Assembly: GCF_001579845.1 (NCBI RefSeq)
Contig: NZ_CP007440.1
Location: 868,001 to 932,000, forward strand
DNA: 64,000 nt
Direction: 5' to 3'
Source: Rhodoplanes sp. Z2-YC6860
GTDB lineage: Bacteria > Pseudomonadota > Alphaproteobacteria > Rhizobiales > Xanthobacteraceae
Part shown: positions 9,601-17,098 of the stretch, one piece after another
How positions within the stretch are numbered: the first letter of the stretch is position 1
Layout: every line of letters begins with the position of its first letter
Translations under genes and position numbers: made by a program
The notes under the pieces: model-generated
What the model saw: the letters and a program-made list of their open reading frames with translations, nothing else
What the model was told of the DNA's origin: nothing
The model's database searches: none

Positions 9601-10073
9601 GGCGGCCCCGCGACAACGAAGGCCGCAACCGCCGCCCCAGGCATCGCGGTCACAAACCGGGCCAGGCGGCAGCACAGCCGGCCGGCGACGGCGCTGCTGC
9701 TGCGGCGGCGCCCGACCAGGCCGCAGCATCCACCGACGCGACGCCTGCGGGCGAGAACGGCCGAGAGCATCATCAAGGCCGCCGCAAGTTTCATGGCCGC
9801 GATCGGGAGCAGGGCGAGCGTCGCGATGGCCAGGCGGAGCGTCACGGCAAGCGTGACGACAATCGCAAGGGCCGTCCCGAGCGTCGCGACCGCGAGGATG
9901 GCGGTGGTCGTCCGCCGCGGCGGGATCGCGATCGACGCGACCGTGATGACAACCGGCCGTCGCGCACCTGGAGTTCCAGCGAGCAGAAGCGCGGCGGCAA
10001 GGAACCCGATCCGAATTCGCCGTTTGCCAAGCTGCTCGCTCTGAAGGAGCAGCTCGAAGGCAACAAACGCTGA
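6657..10073 (+). CDS. SUV3-like ATP-dependent RNA helicase with a long low-complexity C-terminal tail
   Basis: The N-terminal part is a superfamily-2 helicase of the SUV3 type, known in mitochondria as the RNA-degradosome helicase. Motif I is GPTNTGKTH (25-33), motif II is DEIQ (107-110), and motif VI is QIAGRAGRAQRDG (about 270-283). A middle region of about 500 residues follows the helicase core. From about residue 825 the 1138-residue protein becomes Ala/Glu/Val-rich, with four 5-residue repeats encoded at 9396-9455, then an Arg/Asp/Gly-rich basic tail resembling RNA-binding regions. The S4-domain gene starts 18 bases downstream and is likely cotranscribed, which fits a joint role in RNA handling. 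A function in RNA turnover is inferred. Confidence 0.85.
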   Translation: MSLSFSSPASRDARARGAGVTAVLGPTNTGKTHLAIERMLAHSSGLIGLPLRLLAREVYNKVVDRVGAENVALVTGEEKIKPRNPRFWVSTVEAMPRDLDCAFVAIDEIQLGSDLDRGHVFTDRMLNRRGREETLVLGAATVRPMVERLLPGANIVQRPRLSTLIHSGDRKITRLPRRSAIVVFSADEVYAIAELIRRQRGGAAVVLGALSPRTRNAQVELYQSGDVDYLIATDAIGMGLNLDVDHVAFASDSKFDGYQFRRLNPSEMAQIAGRAGRAQRDGTFGTTGRCPPFDNELVHQLESHAFEPIRVLQWRNTDLDFSTIGALQASLSLTPTEQGLTRAPVAEDILVLEHAARDEEIRGMATSKAAVQRLWDVCQVPDYRKIAPASHAELIVTLYGFLMREGKIPADWFSAQVAQADRTDGDIDTLSNRIAHVRTWTFVANRPDWLADPEHWQAVARGVEDKLSDALHERLTERFVDRRTSVLMRRLRENSTLETEIKKTGEVVVEGHEIGRLDGFTFVADASAAGSEAKALQAAARSALSGEIDARATKLTHAPEREFVLDSDGTVRWIGTPVGKLLPGEDVLRPRLRVIADEQLNGASREAVQTRLELWLKTHIERLLGPLFALAAAEDITGIARGVAYQLIEALGVLERQKVAEEVKGLDQAARALLRKYGVRFGAYHLYLPALLKPAPRSLAAQLWLLKNGTPDDKGLAELQRLASSGRTSIPVDKDTPKPLYRTIGYRVCGERAIRVDILERLADLIRPAMSWREGSSATRPPGAFNGYGFTVTGAMTSLTGASGEDFASILRSLGYRMERRPKPPEAEKPAEAEKQADAAAAATEAAASTETAAVHDDVMADGEMPEVEHAEHSEHEAAEPASDEADAPVEAAAEAPAEAEKHVEAEPAAAEAVAAEPVAAEPVAAEPVAAETATEVVAAEAAPAEAATTETATPAEAAAPAAPAEPEMIEVWRPGRPLGERRPRDNEGRNRRPRHRGHKPGQAAAQPAGDGAAAAAAPDQAAASTDATPAGENGREHHQGRRKFHGRDREQGERRDGQAERHGKRDDNRKGRPERRDREDGGGRPPRRDRDRRDRDDNRPSRTWSSSEQKRGGKEPDPNSPFAKLLALKEQLEGNKR
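9396..9455 (+). repeat. Four 15-bp coding repeats (VAAEP units)
   Basis: Four consecutive 15-base units inside the helicase gene (9396-9410, 9411-9425, 9426-9440, 9441-9455) encode VAAEP, VAAEP, VAAEP and VAAET. They differ mostly at synonymous positions, so the peptide is better conserved than the DNA. They lie in the disordered Ala/Glu linker and may vary in number between strains. Confidence 0.8.
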
Positions 10074-10091
10074 GCTTGATGCTCAGCCGAG

Positions 10092-10484
10092 GTGGTCGCG
10101 CCGTTGGACCGTCAGCGGGTCGATAAATGGCTCTGGCATGCTCGCGTGGTGCGCACCCGCTCTGCGGCCGCCGCGCTGGTGGATGGCGGCCTGGTCCGCA
10201 TCAACAGCGAGCGTGTGGAACAGGTGAGCCGCCTGGTGCGGCCCGGTGACGTTCTCACCATTGCGTTGGACCGCAACGTTCGCATCTTGAAGGTGGCGGG
10301 CTTTGCCGAGCGCCGCGGCTCGGCCACGCTCGCCCGGGTCCTTTTTGAGGATCTGACTCCTGCCGTGGTTCCAACGCCCTCGGACCCGCCGTCCGCGATT
10401 CGCGAGGAGGGCGCCGGCCGTCCCACCAAGCGGGAGCGCCGAGACATCGACCGGCTGCTCGGCCGCGACGATTTCGGCGATTAA
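10092..10484 (+). CDS. S4-domain RNA-binding protein (Hsp15-like)
   Basis: The 130-residue product carries an S4 RNA-binding domain near its N terminus. It contains [16 protein letters not shown], then the [11 protein letters not shown] turn and VRPGDVLTI, the normal S4 order. This matches the Hsp15/HslR family, which in E. coli binds stalled 50S subunits carrying peptidyl-tRNA. The C-terminal tail is basic and proline-rich. I used the GTG at 10092, 18 bases after the helicase stop, so the two genes are probably one operon. Confidence 0.85.
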   Translation: MVAPLDRQRVDKWLWHARVVRTRSAAAALVDGGLVRINSERVEQVSRLVRPGDVLTIALDRNVRILKVAGFAERRGSATLARVLFEDLTPAVVPTPSDPPSAIREEGAGRPTKRERRDIDRLLGRDDFGD

Positions 10485-10573
10485 CACCATTGCGGACAAG
10501 AGTTTTATGGCCGCAATCGCTTGCGGACCGGCGGTCCATGCGGTACGGACCGAGCCACGTTTGGAGCGGTGGT

Positions 10574-10912
10574 ATGACCTACGTCGTCAACGATAACTGT
10601 ATCAAGTGCAAGTACACGGACTGTGTCGAAGTCTGCCCGGTCGATTGCTTCTATGAAGGCGAGAACATGCTCGTCATTCATCCGGACGAATGCATCGATT
10701 GCGGCGTCTGCGAGCCCGAATGCCCGGCCGAGGCGATCAAGCCCGACACCGAACCCGGCCTCGAGAAGTGGCTGGGGCTGAACGCCGAATACGCCAAGAC
10801 CTGGCCGAACATCACGGTGAAGAAGGAAGCGCCTGCCGACGCCAAGGATTGGGAAGGCGTGGCCGGCAAGTTCGAGAAATTCTTCTCTGCGGAACCGGGC
10901 CAGGGTGACTGA
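10574..10912 (+). CDS. fdxA: 7Fe ferredoxin FdxA
   Basis: FdxA is a small cytoplasmic electron carrier with one [3Fe-4S] and one [4Fe-4S] cluster. The cysteine pattern is complete: C9, C17 and C50 for the 3Fe cluster, and C21, C40, C43 and C46 for the 4Fe cluster (segments [10 protein letters not shown] and [11 protein letters not shown]). The 112-residue length is normal. I chose the ATG at 10574, which begins the conserved MTYVVNDNC, rather than an earlier in-frame ATG. The S4 gene lies upstream and carD downstream, an arrangement common in Rhizobiales. Confidence 0.95.
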   Translation: MTYVVNDNCIKCKYTDCVEVCPVDCFYEGENMLVIHPDECIDCGVCEPECPAEAIKPDTEPGLEKWLGLNAEYAKTWPNITVKKEAPADAKDWEGVAGKFEKFFSAEPGQGD

Positions 10913-10934
10913 TCCGTATTCTGGGTTGCAGCAA

Positions 10935-10958
10935 GACGGCATTTTAAGGCCTGCCGTC
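10935..10958 (+). terminator. Probable terminator of fdxA
   Basis: A 7-bp stem GACGGCA/TGCCGTC (10935-10941 with 10952-10958) with a 10-base loop lies 22 bases after the fdxA stop. A short run ending AATTTT follows about 10 bases further on. This is a moderate intrinsic terminator. Confidence 0.45.
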
Positions 10959-11027
10959 GTTAACCAATTTTAACGCCGCGATTGCTGGAAAATCGCGATT
11001 GTTGCCTTTTTGCAGTGCAACAACGCT

Positions 11028-11055
11028 TTGATTCTGACCGAAAATGTGTTATGCA
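11028..11055 (+). promoter_or_regulatory. Candidate promoter of carD
   Basis: TTGATT (11028-11033) and TATGCA (11050-11055) are separated by 16 bases, about 110 bases upstream of the first possible carD start. A separate inverted pair TTGTTGC/GCAACAA lies just upstream (about 10999-11024). The match is partial. Confidence 0.35.
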
Positions 11056-11162
11056 CATGACAACATGGATTTTGGCTCGAGGCTCCCGGTGGGAGCATTA
11101 TTTTTCGGGTGTGGATCCCCATATAAACCCGAATAGGGGCGTGCCGTACGCACGCATAAGCT

Positions 11163-11966
11163 GTGGCAGGGAAGATGCGTCAGAAGTCCAAGAAGGGTGC
11201 GTCCGGCTCTAACAGCCGCCGTACCAAGAAATCATCCGCAGGCGCAGCCCGGCGGACATCGCAGGTTGCACGTGGCACGACGACCCCCCGCCGCGCGGCA
11301 GCCCCCGTGACCAAGACAGCAGCCGCCGGCCGCAAGCCGGTTGAGCAAGGAGCAGTTCCTGGAATGACAGCCGCCAAAAAGACCACCCAACGGCAGGGCT
11401 TCAAGACCAACGAATACATCGTCTATCCGGCGCATGGCGTTGGTCAGATCATGGCAATCGAGGAACAGGAGGTTGCGGGCGCGAAGCTCGAGCTGTTCGT
11501 CATCAATTTCGTCAAGGACAAGATGACGCTCCGGGTTCCGACGGCCAAGGTGGCCGCGGTCGGCATGCGCAAGCTCGCCGAAGGCGGTCTGGTCAAGCGC
11601 GCTCTTGAGACCCTCAAGGGCCGGGCCCGGATCAAGCGCACCATGTGGTCGCGCCGCGCCCAGGAGTACGAAGCCAAGATCAATTCGGGCGATATCGTCG
11701 CCATCGCCGAGGTCGTTCGCGACCTGTTCCGGTCGGAATCGCAGCCCGAGCAGTCCTACAGCGAGCGGCAGCTCTACGAAGCCGCGCTCGACCGGCTGTC
11801 GCGCGAGATCGCCGCGGTTCAGCACGTGACCGAGACCGAGGCCGTGAAGGAGATCGAGGGCGCGCTCGCCAAGGGCCCTCGCCGCGGTCCGAAGCCTGCC
11901 GGCGAAGCCGAGGCCAGCGATGCCGACGCCACCGCCGAAGAGGCGGTCGAGGAAGAAGCCGCGTAA
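11163..11966 (+). CDS. carD: CarD/CdnL-family transcription regulator
   Basis: CarD-family proteins bind the RNA polymerase beta subunit and stabilise open complexes, notably at rRNA and stress promoters. The recognisable region begins QGFKTNEYIVYPAHGVGQI, the RNAP-interacting Tudor-like domain, followed by a helical DNA-binding domain with RTMWSRRAQEYEAK. The longest frame (267 residues, GTG start) has a Lys/Arg/Ala-rich N-terminal extension of about 67 residues. An internal ATG at 11364 follows AAGGAGC and would give about 200 residues starting MTAAKKTTQ, so the true start is uncertain. The acidic Ala/Glu tail is poorly structured. A strong terminator follows. Confidence 0.9.
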   Translation: MAGKMRQKSKKGASGSNSRRTKKSSAGAARRTSQVARGTTTPRRAAAPVTKTAAAGRKPVEQGAVPGMTAAKKTTQRQGFKTNEYIVYPAHGVGQIMAIEEQEVAGAKLELFVINFVKDKMTLRVPTAKVAAVGMRKLAEGGLVKRALETLKGRARIKRTMWSRRAQEYEAKINSGDIVAIAEVVRDLFRSESQPEQSYSERQLYEAALDRLSREIAAVQHVTETEAVKEIEGALAKGPRRGPKPAGEAEASDADATAEEAVEEEAA

Positions 11967-11992
11967 GCTTCGACTTCGCAGCAAGAATCGAG

Positions 11993-12028
11993 AAAGGCCC
12001 GGTCGCAAGACCGGGCCTTTTGCTTTTT
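11993..12028 (+). terminator. Strong intrinsic terminator after carD
   Basis: A perfect 12-bp stem AAAGGCCCGGTC/GACCGGGCCTTT (11993-12004 with 12009-12020) with a GCAA loop is followed by TGCTTTTTT. This is a textbook rho-independent terminator, 26 bases after the carD stop. Confidence 0.9.
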
Positions 12029-12107
12029 TGCGGCTTCTGGAGCCAAACCCCACTGTCGCCGCATCGAAGAGCGAGGGTGAGGAAAGGACTGCGAGGACCA
12101 TCACGAC

Positions 12108-12641
12108 GTGAACCGCTCCGAACACGACAAAATGCTGGCCGGCGAGCTCTATCGACCGAACGATCCGGAGATCCAGGCTGCACTCGCCGCAACGGCGCAT
12201 TGGCTCGCGCGCTACAACGTCTCGCTCCCGCCGGACCGGCCGGCGCTCCTGCGGGAGCGGCTCGCGAGCGTCGGGCAGGGGGCTCAAATCCGTCCGCCGT
12301 TCTTTTGCGATTACGGCACCAACATCCGGCTCGGCAGCGGCGTGTTCCTCAACTTCAACTGCGTCATCCTCGACGTGGTCGAAGTGACGATCGGCGATGA
12401 CACGCAGATCGGTCCGGCGGTGCAGATTTATGCCGCCGATCATCCACGCGACCCGGAGCAGCGCAGGTCGGGACTTGAGCTGGGCCGCCCTGTCCGTATC
12501 GGCCGCAACGTCTGGATCGGGGGCGGCGCGATCATCCTTCCCGGCATCACGGTGGGCGACGATGCGGTGATCGGCGCTGGCAGCGTCGTCACCAAGAACG
12601 TTGCAGCCGGCGCTATCGTGAAAGGCAACCCGGCGCGGTAG
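12108..12641 (+). CDS. Maltose/galactoside O-acetyltransferase-like protein (left-handed beta helix)
   Basis: The 177-residue product matches the Maa/NodL/LacA group that transfers acetyl from acetyl-CoA to a sugar hydroxyl. The N terminus has the typical Mac domain (MLAGELYRPNDPEIQ). The rest is hexapeptide repeat coil, including DDTQIGP, IGRNVWIGGGAIILPG and DDAVIGAGSVVTK. AADHPRD supplies the conserved catalytic-type His. It ends KGNPAR, a few residues shorter than most relatives. Start is GTG at 12108. It lies downstream of the carD terminator, so it has its own promoter. The acceptor is unknown. Confidence 0.85.
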   Translation: MNRSEHDKMLAGELYRPNDPEIQAALAATAHWLARYNVSLPPDRPALLRERLASVGQGAQIRPPFFCDYGTNIRLGSGVFLNFNCVILDVVEVTIGDDTQIGPAVQIYAADHPRDPEQRRSGLELGRPVRIGRNVWIGGGAIILPGITVGDDAVIGAGSVVTKNVAAGAIVKGNPAR

Positions 12642-12729
12642 CTGGTGGCATGCACGGGGTGCCGACCTCATGGACCACGGCTTCGGATAGACTCCTTCGC
12701 AGCGCCGCGGCGCTCGGGAGGAAAACAAA

Positions 12730-13617
12730 ATGAACGACGCCCTGTCCGGTCCGCCGATGTGCGCGGGGCCGCACCTCGACATCCGCAAGCCGAAGCTCAA
12801 GCTCCCGCCGAAGGCCGCCGACTGCCACTGCCATGTGTTCGGTCCGCGCGACCGCTACCCGTGGGCCGCGAACCGCCTCTACACGCCGCCGCAGGTTACG
12901 CTCGACCATTATCTCGCGATGCTCGACACCGTGGGTTTCGAGCGCGGCGTCATGGTGCAGACCGGGCTCTACGGCAACGACAACCGTTTCATCGTTGACG
13001 CCATCAAGGCGCATCCCAAGCGGTTGCGCGCCATAGCGTTGATCGGCGAGAGCATCACCGACCGAGAACTGGAGGATCTGGCGCGCGCGGGCGTGCGCGG
13101 CTTCCGCGTCAATCGCACCGCCAAGACCGGGCTCGCCTTCGATGTCGCGCGCAAGCTTGCCGAGCGCGTGAAGGGTTACGGCATGCACGTGCAGTTCCTG
13201 CTCGACATCGAGGATCATCCCGACATCGACACGTTCCTCGGCAGCTTCGCGACCGAGGTGGTGATCGACCATATGGGCCGGCCCGATCCGAAGCAGGGCG
13301 TCAACGCGCCGGGCTTCCGGGCGCTCATTCGCCTGCTCAAGTCCGGCCGCGGCTGGGCCAAGATGTCGGCGCCGTATCGCACGTCGTTGCAGCAGCCTCC
13401 TTACGACGACATCACGCCGTTCGCCCATGCATTGGTTGCCGCAGCGCCCGACCGCCTGGTCTGGGGCTCGGACTGGCCGCATGTGCTGCTGGAGACGACG
13501 ATGCCGAACGACGGCGATTTGGTGGATCAGATTGCGGTCTGGGTGCCGGACGAGGCGACGCGCAAGCGCATCCTGGTCGACAACGCCGAACGGCTTTACG
13601 GATTCGAGCGGGCGTAG
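12730..13617 (+). CDS. Amidohydrolase, 2-pyrone-4,6-dicarboxylate hydrolase (LigI)-like
   Basis: This is a TIM-barrel amidohydrolase of 295 residues. It has the N-terminal HxH pair (DCHCHVFGP, about residues 35-43), a later His in IDHMGRPDP, and the C-terminal catalytic Asp in WGSDWPHVL. This set is characteristic of the LigI/amidohydrolase-2 group, which hydrolyses lactones such as 2-pyrone-4,6-dicarboxylate in protocatechuate 4,5-cleavage. No other lig genes are adjacent, so the substrate is open. ATG at 12730 follows GGAGG. It is followed by a REPIN-like repeat and a convergent monooxygenase gene. Confidence 0.85.
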   Translation: MNDALSGPPMCAGPHLDIRKPKLKLPPKAADCHCHVFGPRDRYPWAANRLYTPPQVTLDHYLAMLDTVGFERGVMVQTGLYGNDNRFIVDAIKAHPKRLRAIALIGESITDRELEDLARAGVRGFRVNRTAKTGLAFDVARKLAERVKGYGMHVQFLLDIEDHPDIDTFLGSFATEVVIDHMGRPDPKQGVNAPGFRALIRLLKSGRGWAKMSAPYRTSLQQPPYDDITPFAHALVAAAPDRLVWGSDWPHVLLETTMPNDGDLVDQIAVWVPDEATRKRILVDNAERLYGFERA

Positions 13618-13649
13618 CGTTTTCTATAAAAGCCGCCAGGCTCACAGCC

Positions 13650-13754
13650 GTCATTCCGGGGCGCGCCGAAGGCGCGAACCCGGAATCCAGAAACGAGAGT
13701 GGAGTTTGCATCTGGATTCCGGGTTCACTCGCTGCGCTCGCGCCCCGGAATGAC
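13650..13754. repeat. 105-bp REPIN-like element
   Basis: Two inverted half-units, 13650-13690 (GTCATTCCGGGG ... GGAATCCAG) and 13712-13754 (CTGGATTCCGGG ... GGAATGAC), flank a 21-base spacer. Each half-unit has its own mini-hairpin, CGCGCC GAA GGCGCG on the left and CGCTGCG-centred on the right. It sits between two convergent genes. It has exactly the same length as the copies at 38610 and 41306. Confidence 0.85.
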
Positions 13755-13761
13755 GGCGGAG

Positions 13762-14955
13762 CTAAACCGCCACCGCCGTCGCGTCATATGCGTACAGCCA
13801 CTCCATCCGCTCGCGCACGCGCTCCTGCTGCCATTCGCGCGCCACTTCGACCGCCACCGCATTGGGGTCGCCCAGGGCCGGGCTGAAGGCCGAGCGGCGG
13901 TTTTCGTGCGACTTTCGCACCACGGCGGCGGTGCGCTCGCGCCGCTCGCTCTCGTAATGCGCGAACGCGGCTTCCGGATTGTCGAAATATTTGGCGATGC
14001 ACTCGGCGACGATATAGCCGTCTTCGATCGCCATCACACCGCCCTGGCCGAGGAACGGCAGCGTCGGATGGCAGGCGTCGCCGAGGAGCGTGACACGGCC
14101 CTGGCTCCAGCGCGGCATCGCGTCACGCACCATCATGGCCCATTTGTAGGGCGTCTCGATGCGCCGGATGATCTCGTGCACATCCGTGTGCCAGCCGCGG
14201 AAGTCGTTGGCGAGTTCGTCCTTGGTGCCCTGCGTCACCCAAGATTCGATCTGCCAATCGTCGCGCTCGACGAAGCTGATGAAGTTCATGATCTCGCCGC
14301 GCCGCACCGGATAGTGCAGCACATGGCCGTGCGGGCCGAGCCAGTTGACGCCCTGCATCTGCTGCAGATGCGGCGGCAATTCCTTCATCGGCACAAGCCC
14401 GCGCCAGGCCACCGCGCCGGTGAAGACGGGCTTGTCGGCGCCGAACATCGCGGCGCGCGCTTTCGAGTGGATGCCATCGGCGCCAATCGCGTAGGCGGCC
14501 TGCATGGCGCCGCCGTCGTCGAATTGCACCACGGCGTTTTCGCCGGACGTGGCCACTGAGGCGCAGCGCCGGTTCAGCTTCACGGCGTCCGGCTTGATCG
14601 CCTTCACGGCGTCGGCCAGGAGTGCGTGCAGATCGCCCCGATGCAGCATGACGTGCGGCGTGCCGTAGCGCTGCGCCGTCACCGCGCCGAGATCGAACCA
14701 GTTCCAGGTCTCTCCGCTGCTCCAATGCCGGATCACGCGGCGGGACGGCAGCACCTGCACGCGCTTCAGCGCGTCTTCGAGGCCGAGCGCGTAGAGCACG
14801 CGGGTTCCGTTCGAGCTGATCTGGATGCCGGCGCCAACCTCCTTCAATTCGGGCGCCTGCTCGTAGATGTCCACGTCGATGCCGCGCTTGAGCAGCGACA
14901 GCGCCGCGGCCAGTCCCCCGATGCCGGCGCCGACGATGATGATTTTCTTCTCCAC
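13762..14955 (-). CDS. FAD-dependent aromatic monooxygenase (salicylate / 3-hydroxybenzoate 6-hydroxylase-like)
   Basis: This is a class A flavoprotein monooxygenase of 397 residues. It has the N-terminal dinucleotide fold IIIVGAGIGGLAAALSL (residues 5-21), the DG-type motif AIGADGIHS (mid-protein), and the GD motif GDACHPTLPFLGQGG (about 295-309). Relatives hydroxylate phenolic acids using NAD(P)H and O2; the exact substrate cannot be read here. Start is GTG with GGAGG upstream. Two Bug-family binding-protein genes lie immediately upstream in the same operon (12-base gap), suggesting they capture its substrate or a related acid. Confidence 0.87.
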   Translation of the reverse strand: MEKKIIIVGAGIGGLAAALSLLKRGIDVDIYEQAPELKEVGAGIQISSNGTRVLYALGLEDALKRVQVLPSRRVIRHWSSGETWNWFDLGAVTAQRYGTPHVMLHRGDLHALLADAVKAIKPDAVKLNRRCASVATSGENAVVQFDDGGAMQAAYAIGADGIHSKARAAMFGADKPVFTGAVAWRGLVPMKELPPHLQQMQGVNWLGPHGHVLHYPVRRGEIMNFISFVERDDWQIESWVTQGTKDELANDFRGWHTDVHEIIRRIETPYKWAMMVRDAMPRWSQGRVTLLGDACHPTLPFLGQGGVMAIEDGYIVAECIAKYFDNPEAAFAHYESERRERTAAVVRKSHENRRSAFSPALGDPNAVAVEVAREWQQERVRERMEWLYAYDATAVAV

Positions 14956-14967
14956 GCGATCCTCCAG

Positions 14968-15939
14968 CTACTGCGCCTTGACGCCTGTCTGTTTCACGAT
15001 CTCGGTCCAGCGCGGCGTTTCTTCGGCGATGAATTTGGCGAAATCCTGCGGCGAGCCGATCTTGGCGTCAAAGCCGAGCTTGTTCATGGCAGCCTTCGTC
15101 TCGTCGGAGGCGAGCGTCTCGTTGATCGCAGCGTTGAGCTTGCCGATCACATCTTGTGGGGTACCGGCGGGCGCCAGCGCGCCGGCCCAGAACTCCAGCG
15201 TCAGCGACGACAGGCCCACCTCGCGCGCGGTCGGCACGTCCGGCAGATCGGCGACGCGCGCGGGACTCGTGATCATCAGCGCCCGCATCTTGCCCTCGCG
15301 AATGAGCGGCAGGCTCGTCGACGGAGTCGGATTCAGCACCTGGATGCGTCCGCCGAGAAAGTCAGGCAGGGCGGCGGCGCCGCCTTTGTAGGGCACGATC
15401 AGCATGTCGGCGGTGCTGAGCTGCTTGAAACGCTCCGCCACCAGCATCGCCGCCGTGCCCTGGGTCGCGGCGAAGTTCACCGTGCCGGGATGCGCCTTGG
15501 TGTAGGCCACGAACTCCGGCAAGGTCTTCACCTGCAGCGTTGGTGAGACCGTGATCAACCAGGACGTCGTGTTGGTGCTGGCGACCGGCGTGAACTCCTT
15601 GAACGGGTCGTAAGCCTGCCCCTTCATCGCCGGATCGATGATCAGCGCCGAACTGATGAAAAGCAGCGTATAGCCGTCCGGCTCCGCAGAGGCCGCGGCC
15701 TTCGTACCGATCGCGGTGCCGCCGCCCGGCTTGTTGTCGATGACGATCGCCTGCCCGAGCCGCGTCTGGAGGTGCTGCGTGAGCAGCCGCGCCATCACGT
15801 CGTTGGGCGAGCCTGCCGTGTATGGCACGACGAGCTTGATCACCCGCGACGGATAGTTGTCCGCGCGCGCCGTTTGCACGCATCCGCTGGCAATCGCAAA
15901 CGCCGCGAGGGCCGCTGCGACTTGCCGGCGGGCGAGCAT
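14968..15939 (-). CDS. Bug/TctC-family solute-binding protein (first of tandem pair upstream of the monooxygenase)
   Basis: This 323-residue exported protein belongs to the tripartite tricarboxylate transporter receptor (Bug) family. These are periplasmic clamshell proteins that bind small carboxylates, amides or aromatic acids. The signal peptide ends near GCVQTARA, and a Cys in IASGC could be a lipobox. Family features are YPSRVIKLVVPYTAGSPND and IVIDNKPGGGT. It starts 3 bases after the upstream Bug gene and ends 12 bases before the monooxygenase, so all three look cotranscribed. No TctA/TctB membrane genes are nearby. Confidence 0.9.
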   Translation of the reverse strand: MLARRQVAAALAAFAIASGCVQTARADNYPSRVIKLVVPYTAGSPNDVMARLLTQHLQTRLGQAIVIDNKPGGGTAIGTKAAASAEPDGYTLLFISSALIIDPAMKGQAYDPFKEFTPVASTNTTSWLITVSPTLQVKTLPEFVAYTKAHPGTVNFAATQGTAAMLVAERFKQLSTADMLIVPYKGGAAALPDFLGGRIQVLNPTPSTSLPLIREGKMRALMITSPARVADLPDVPTAREVGLSSLTLEFWAGALAPAGTPQDVIGKLNAAINETLASDETKAAMNKLGFDAKIGSPQDFAKFIAEETPRWTEIVKQTGVKAQ

Positions 15940-15942
15940 CGG

Positions 15943-16941
15943 TCAGTTCTTCGGCTTGAAGTTGATCGCCTTGACCACCGCAGCGATGTTCCTTCGCTGC
16001 TCGTCGATGGATTCGGCGAACTCCTTCGGACCGCCCACGTTGATCGTCTGTGCGGTGGATTTGAGCCGGTCGGCGATGCTGCCATCGGCGGCCGCCGCCC
16101 TGAAGTCGGCGGCGATTTTCTCCTTCAGCTCTTCCGACATGGTCTTGAGCCCGAACAGGCCGACGAGACCTTCCACTTCGAGCGACGGATAGCCGCTCTC
16201 CCGCGCGGTCGGGAGGTCCGGAAACGCCGGCGCGCGAGTCTTGTTGTTGACGATCAGCGGCCGGATTCGGCCGGCCAGGATCTGCGGCTGCACGATCGCA
16301 TAGGACGACATCACCACCTGGATGCGGTCTTCGCCGAGATCGGTCGGCGCCACGTTGATGTCGCGGTAGGGCACTTGAGGGATGTCGAGCTTCTGTTCGT
16401 TGGTGTAGCCCCAGAAAGTGAATTCGGTGATGCCCTGCACCAGGCCGGCATTGAATTTGCCGGGCGCCTTGCGCGCTGCTTCGGTGAAGTCCTTCATGGT
16501 CTTGTAGGGAGCATCCTGCTTCACGGCGAGCGCCAGAATGGTGTTGGAGGCGCGCGCGATCGGAATGAGGTCGGCCGGATTGTAGGACAGCTTGCTGTAG
16601 TTGAACGGATGCACGGTGAAATTGCCGGCCGGTCCGAACAGCAGCACGTGGTCGTCGTTCGCGGACAGGAAGGCCTGGATGGCGACGATGCTGTCGCCGC
16701 CCGGTCGGTTCTCGACCACGACCGCTTGGCCCCACCTCTGCGAAAGCTTGTCGGCGAACAGCCGCGCGCCGATGTCGGCGCCGGCGCCCGGACCGAACGG
16801 CACGATGAACTTCACGGGCCGCGTCGGCCAGCTCTGTGCCTGCGCGGGCGCTTGCGCGAACAACGCCCCGGCGGCGACGACCGCGGCGAGCACAGACCTG
16901 ATCAGCCACCCACTCAAGTTGGATTTGGTCACGTAAGACAT
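15943..16941 (-). CDS. Bug/TctC-family solute-binding protein (second of tandem pair)
   Basis: This is a 332-residue periplasmic binding protein of the Bug family. After the signal peptide (ending APAQAQ) come the family segments WPTRPVKFIVPFGPGAGAD and VVENRPGGDS. I placed the start at the ATG at 16941 because GGGGAG lies 7 bases upstream, although the frame is open 10 codons further. It is only moderately similar to the downstream Bug gene, so this is not a recent duplication. It is the first gene of the operon leading to the flavin monooxygenase, and divergent from the esterase gene at 17099. Confidence 0.9.
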   Translation of the reverse strand: MSYVTKSNLSGWLIRSVLAAVVAAGALFAQAPAQAQSWPTRPVKFIVPFGPGAGADIGARLFADKLSQRWGQAVVVENRPGGDSIVAIQAFLSANDDHVLLFGPAGNFTVHPFNYSKLSYNPADLIPIARASNTILALAVKQDAPYKTMKDFTEAARKAPGKFNAGLVQGITEFTFWGYTNEQKLDIPQVPYRDINVAPTDLGEDRIQVVMSSYAIVQPQILAGRIRPLIVNNKTRAPAFPDLPTARESGYPSLEVEGLVGLFGLKTMSEELKEKIAADFRAAAADGSIADRLKSTAQTINVGGPKEFAESIDEQRRNIAAVVKAINFKPKN

Positions 16942-17098
16942 CGGCGTTTCTCCCCACTGGCTTTTTGCCAATTGACGGAAACGCTAAGCATTTTTGCTGT
17001 GGAAGACAACGATTCTGCATGCACCGGCATGCGCGGGTTGTCGCGGTGGGCCATTTGCGCGACAATGATGTTTCACCCCGACACAGCGAGCGCTCATC

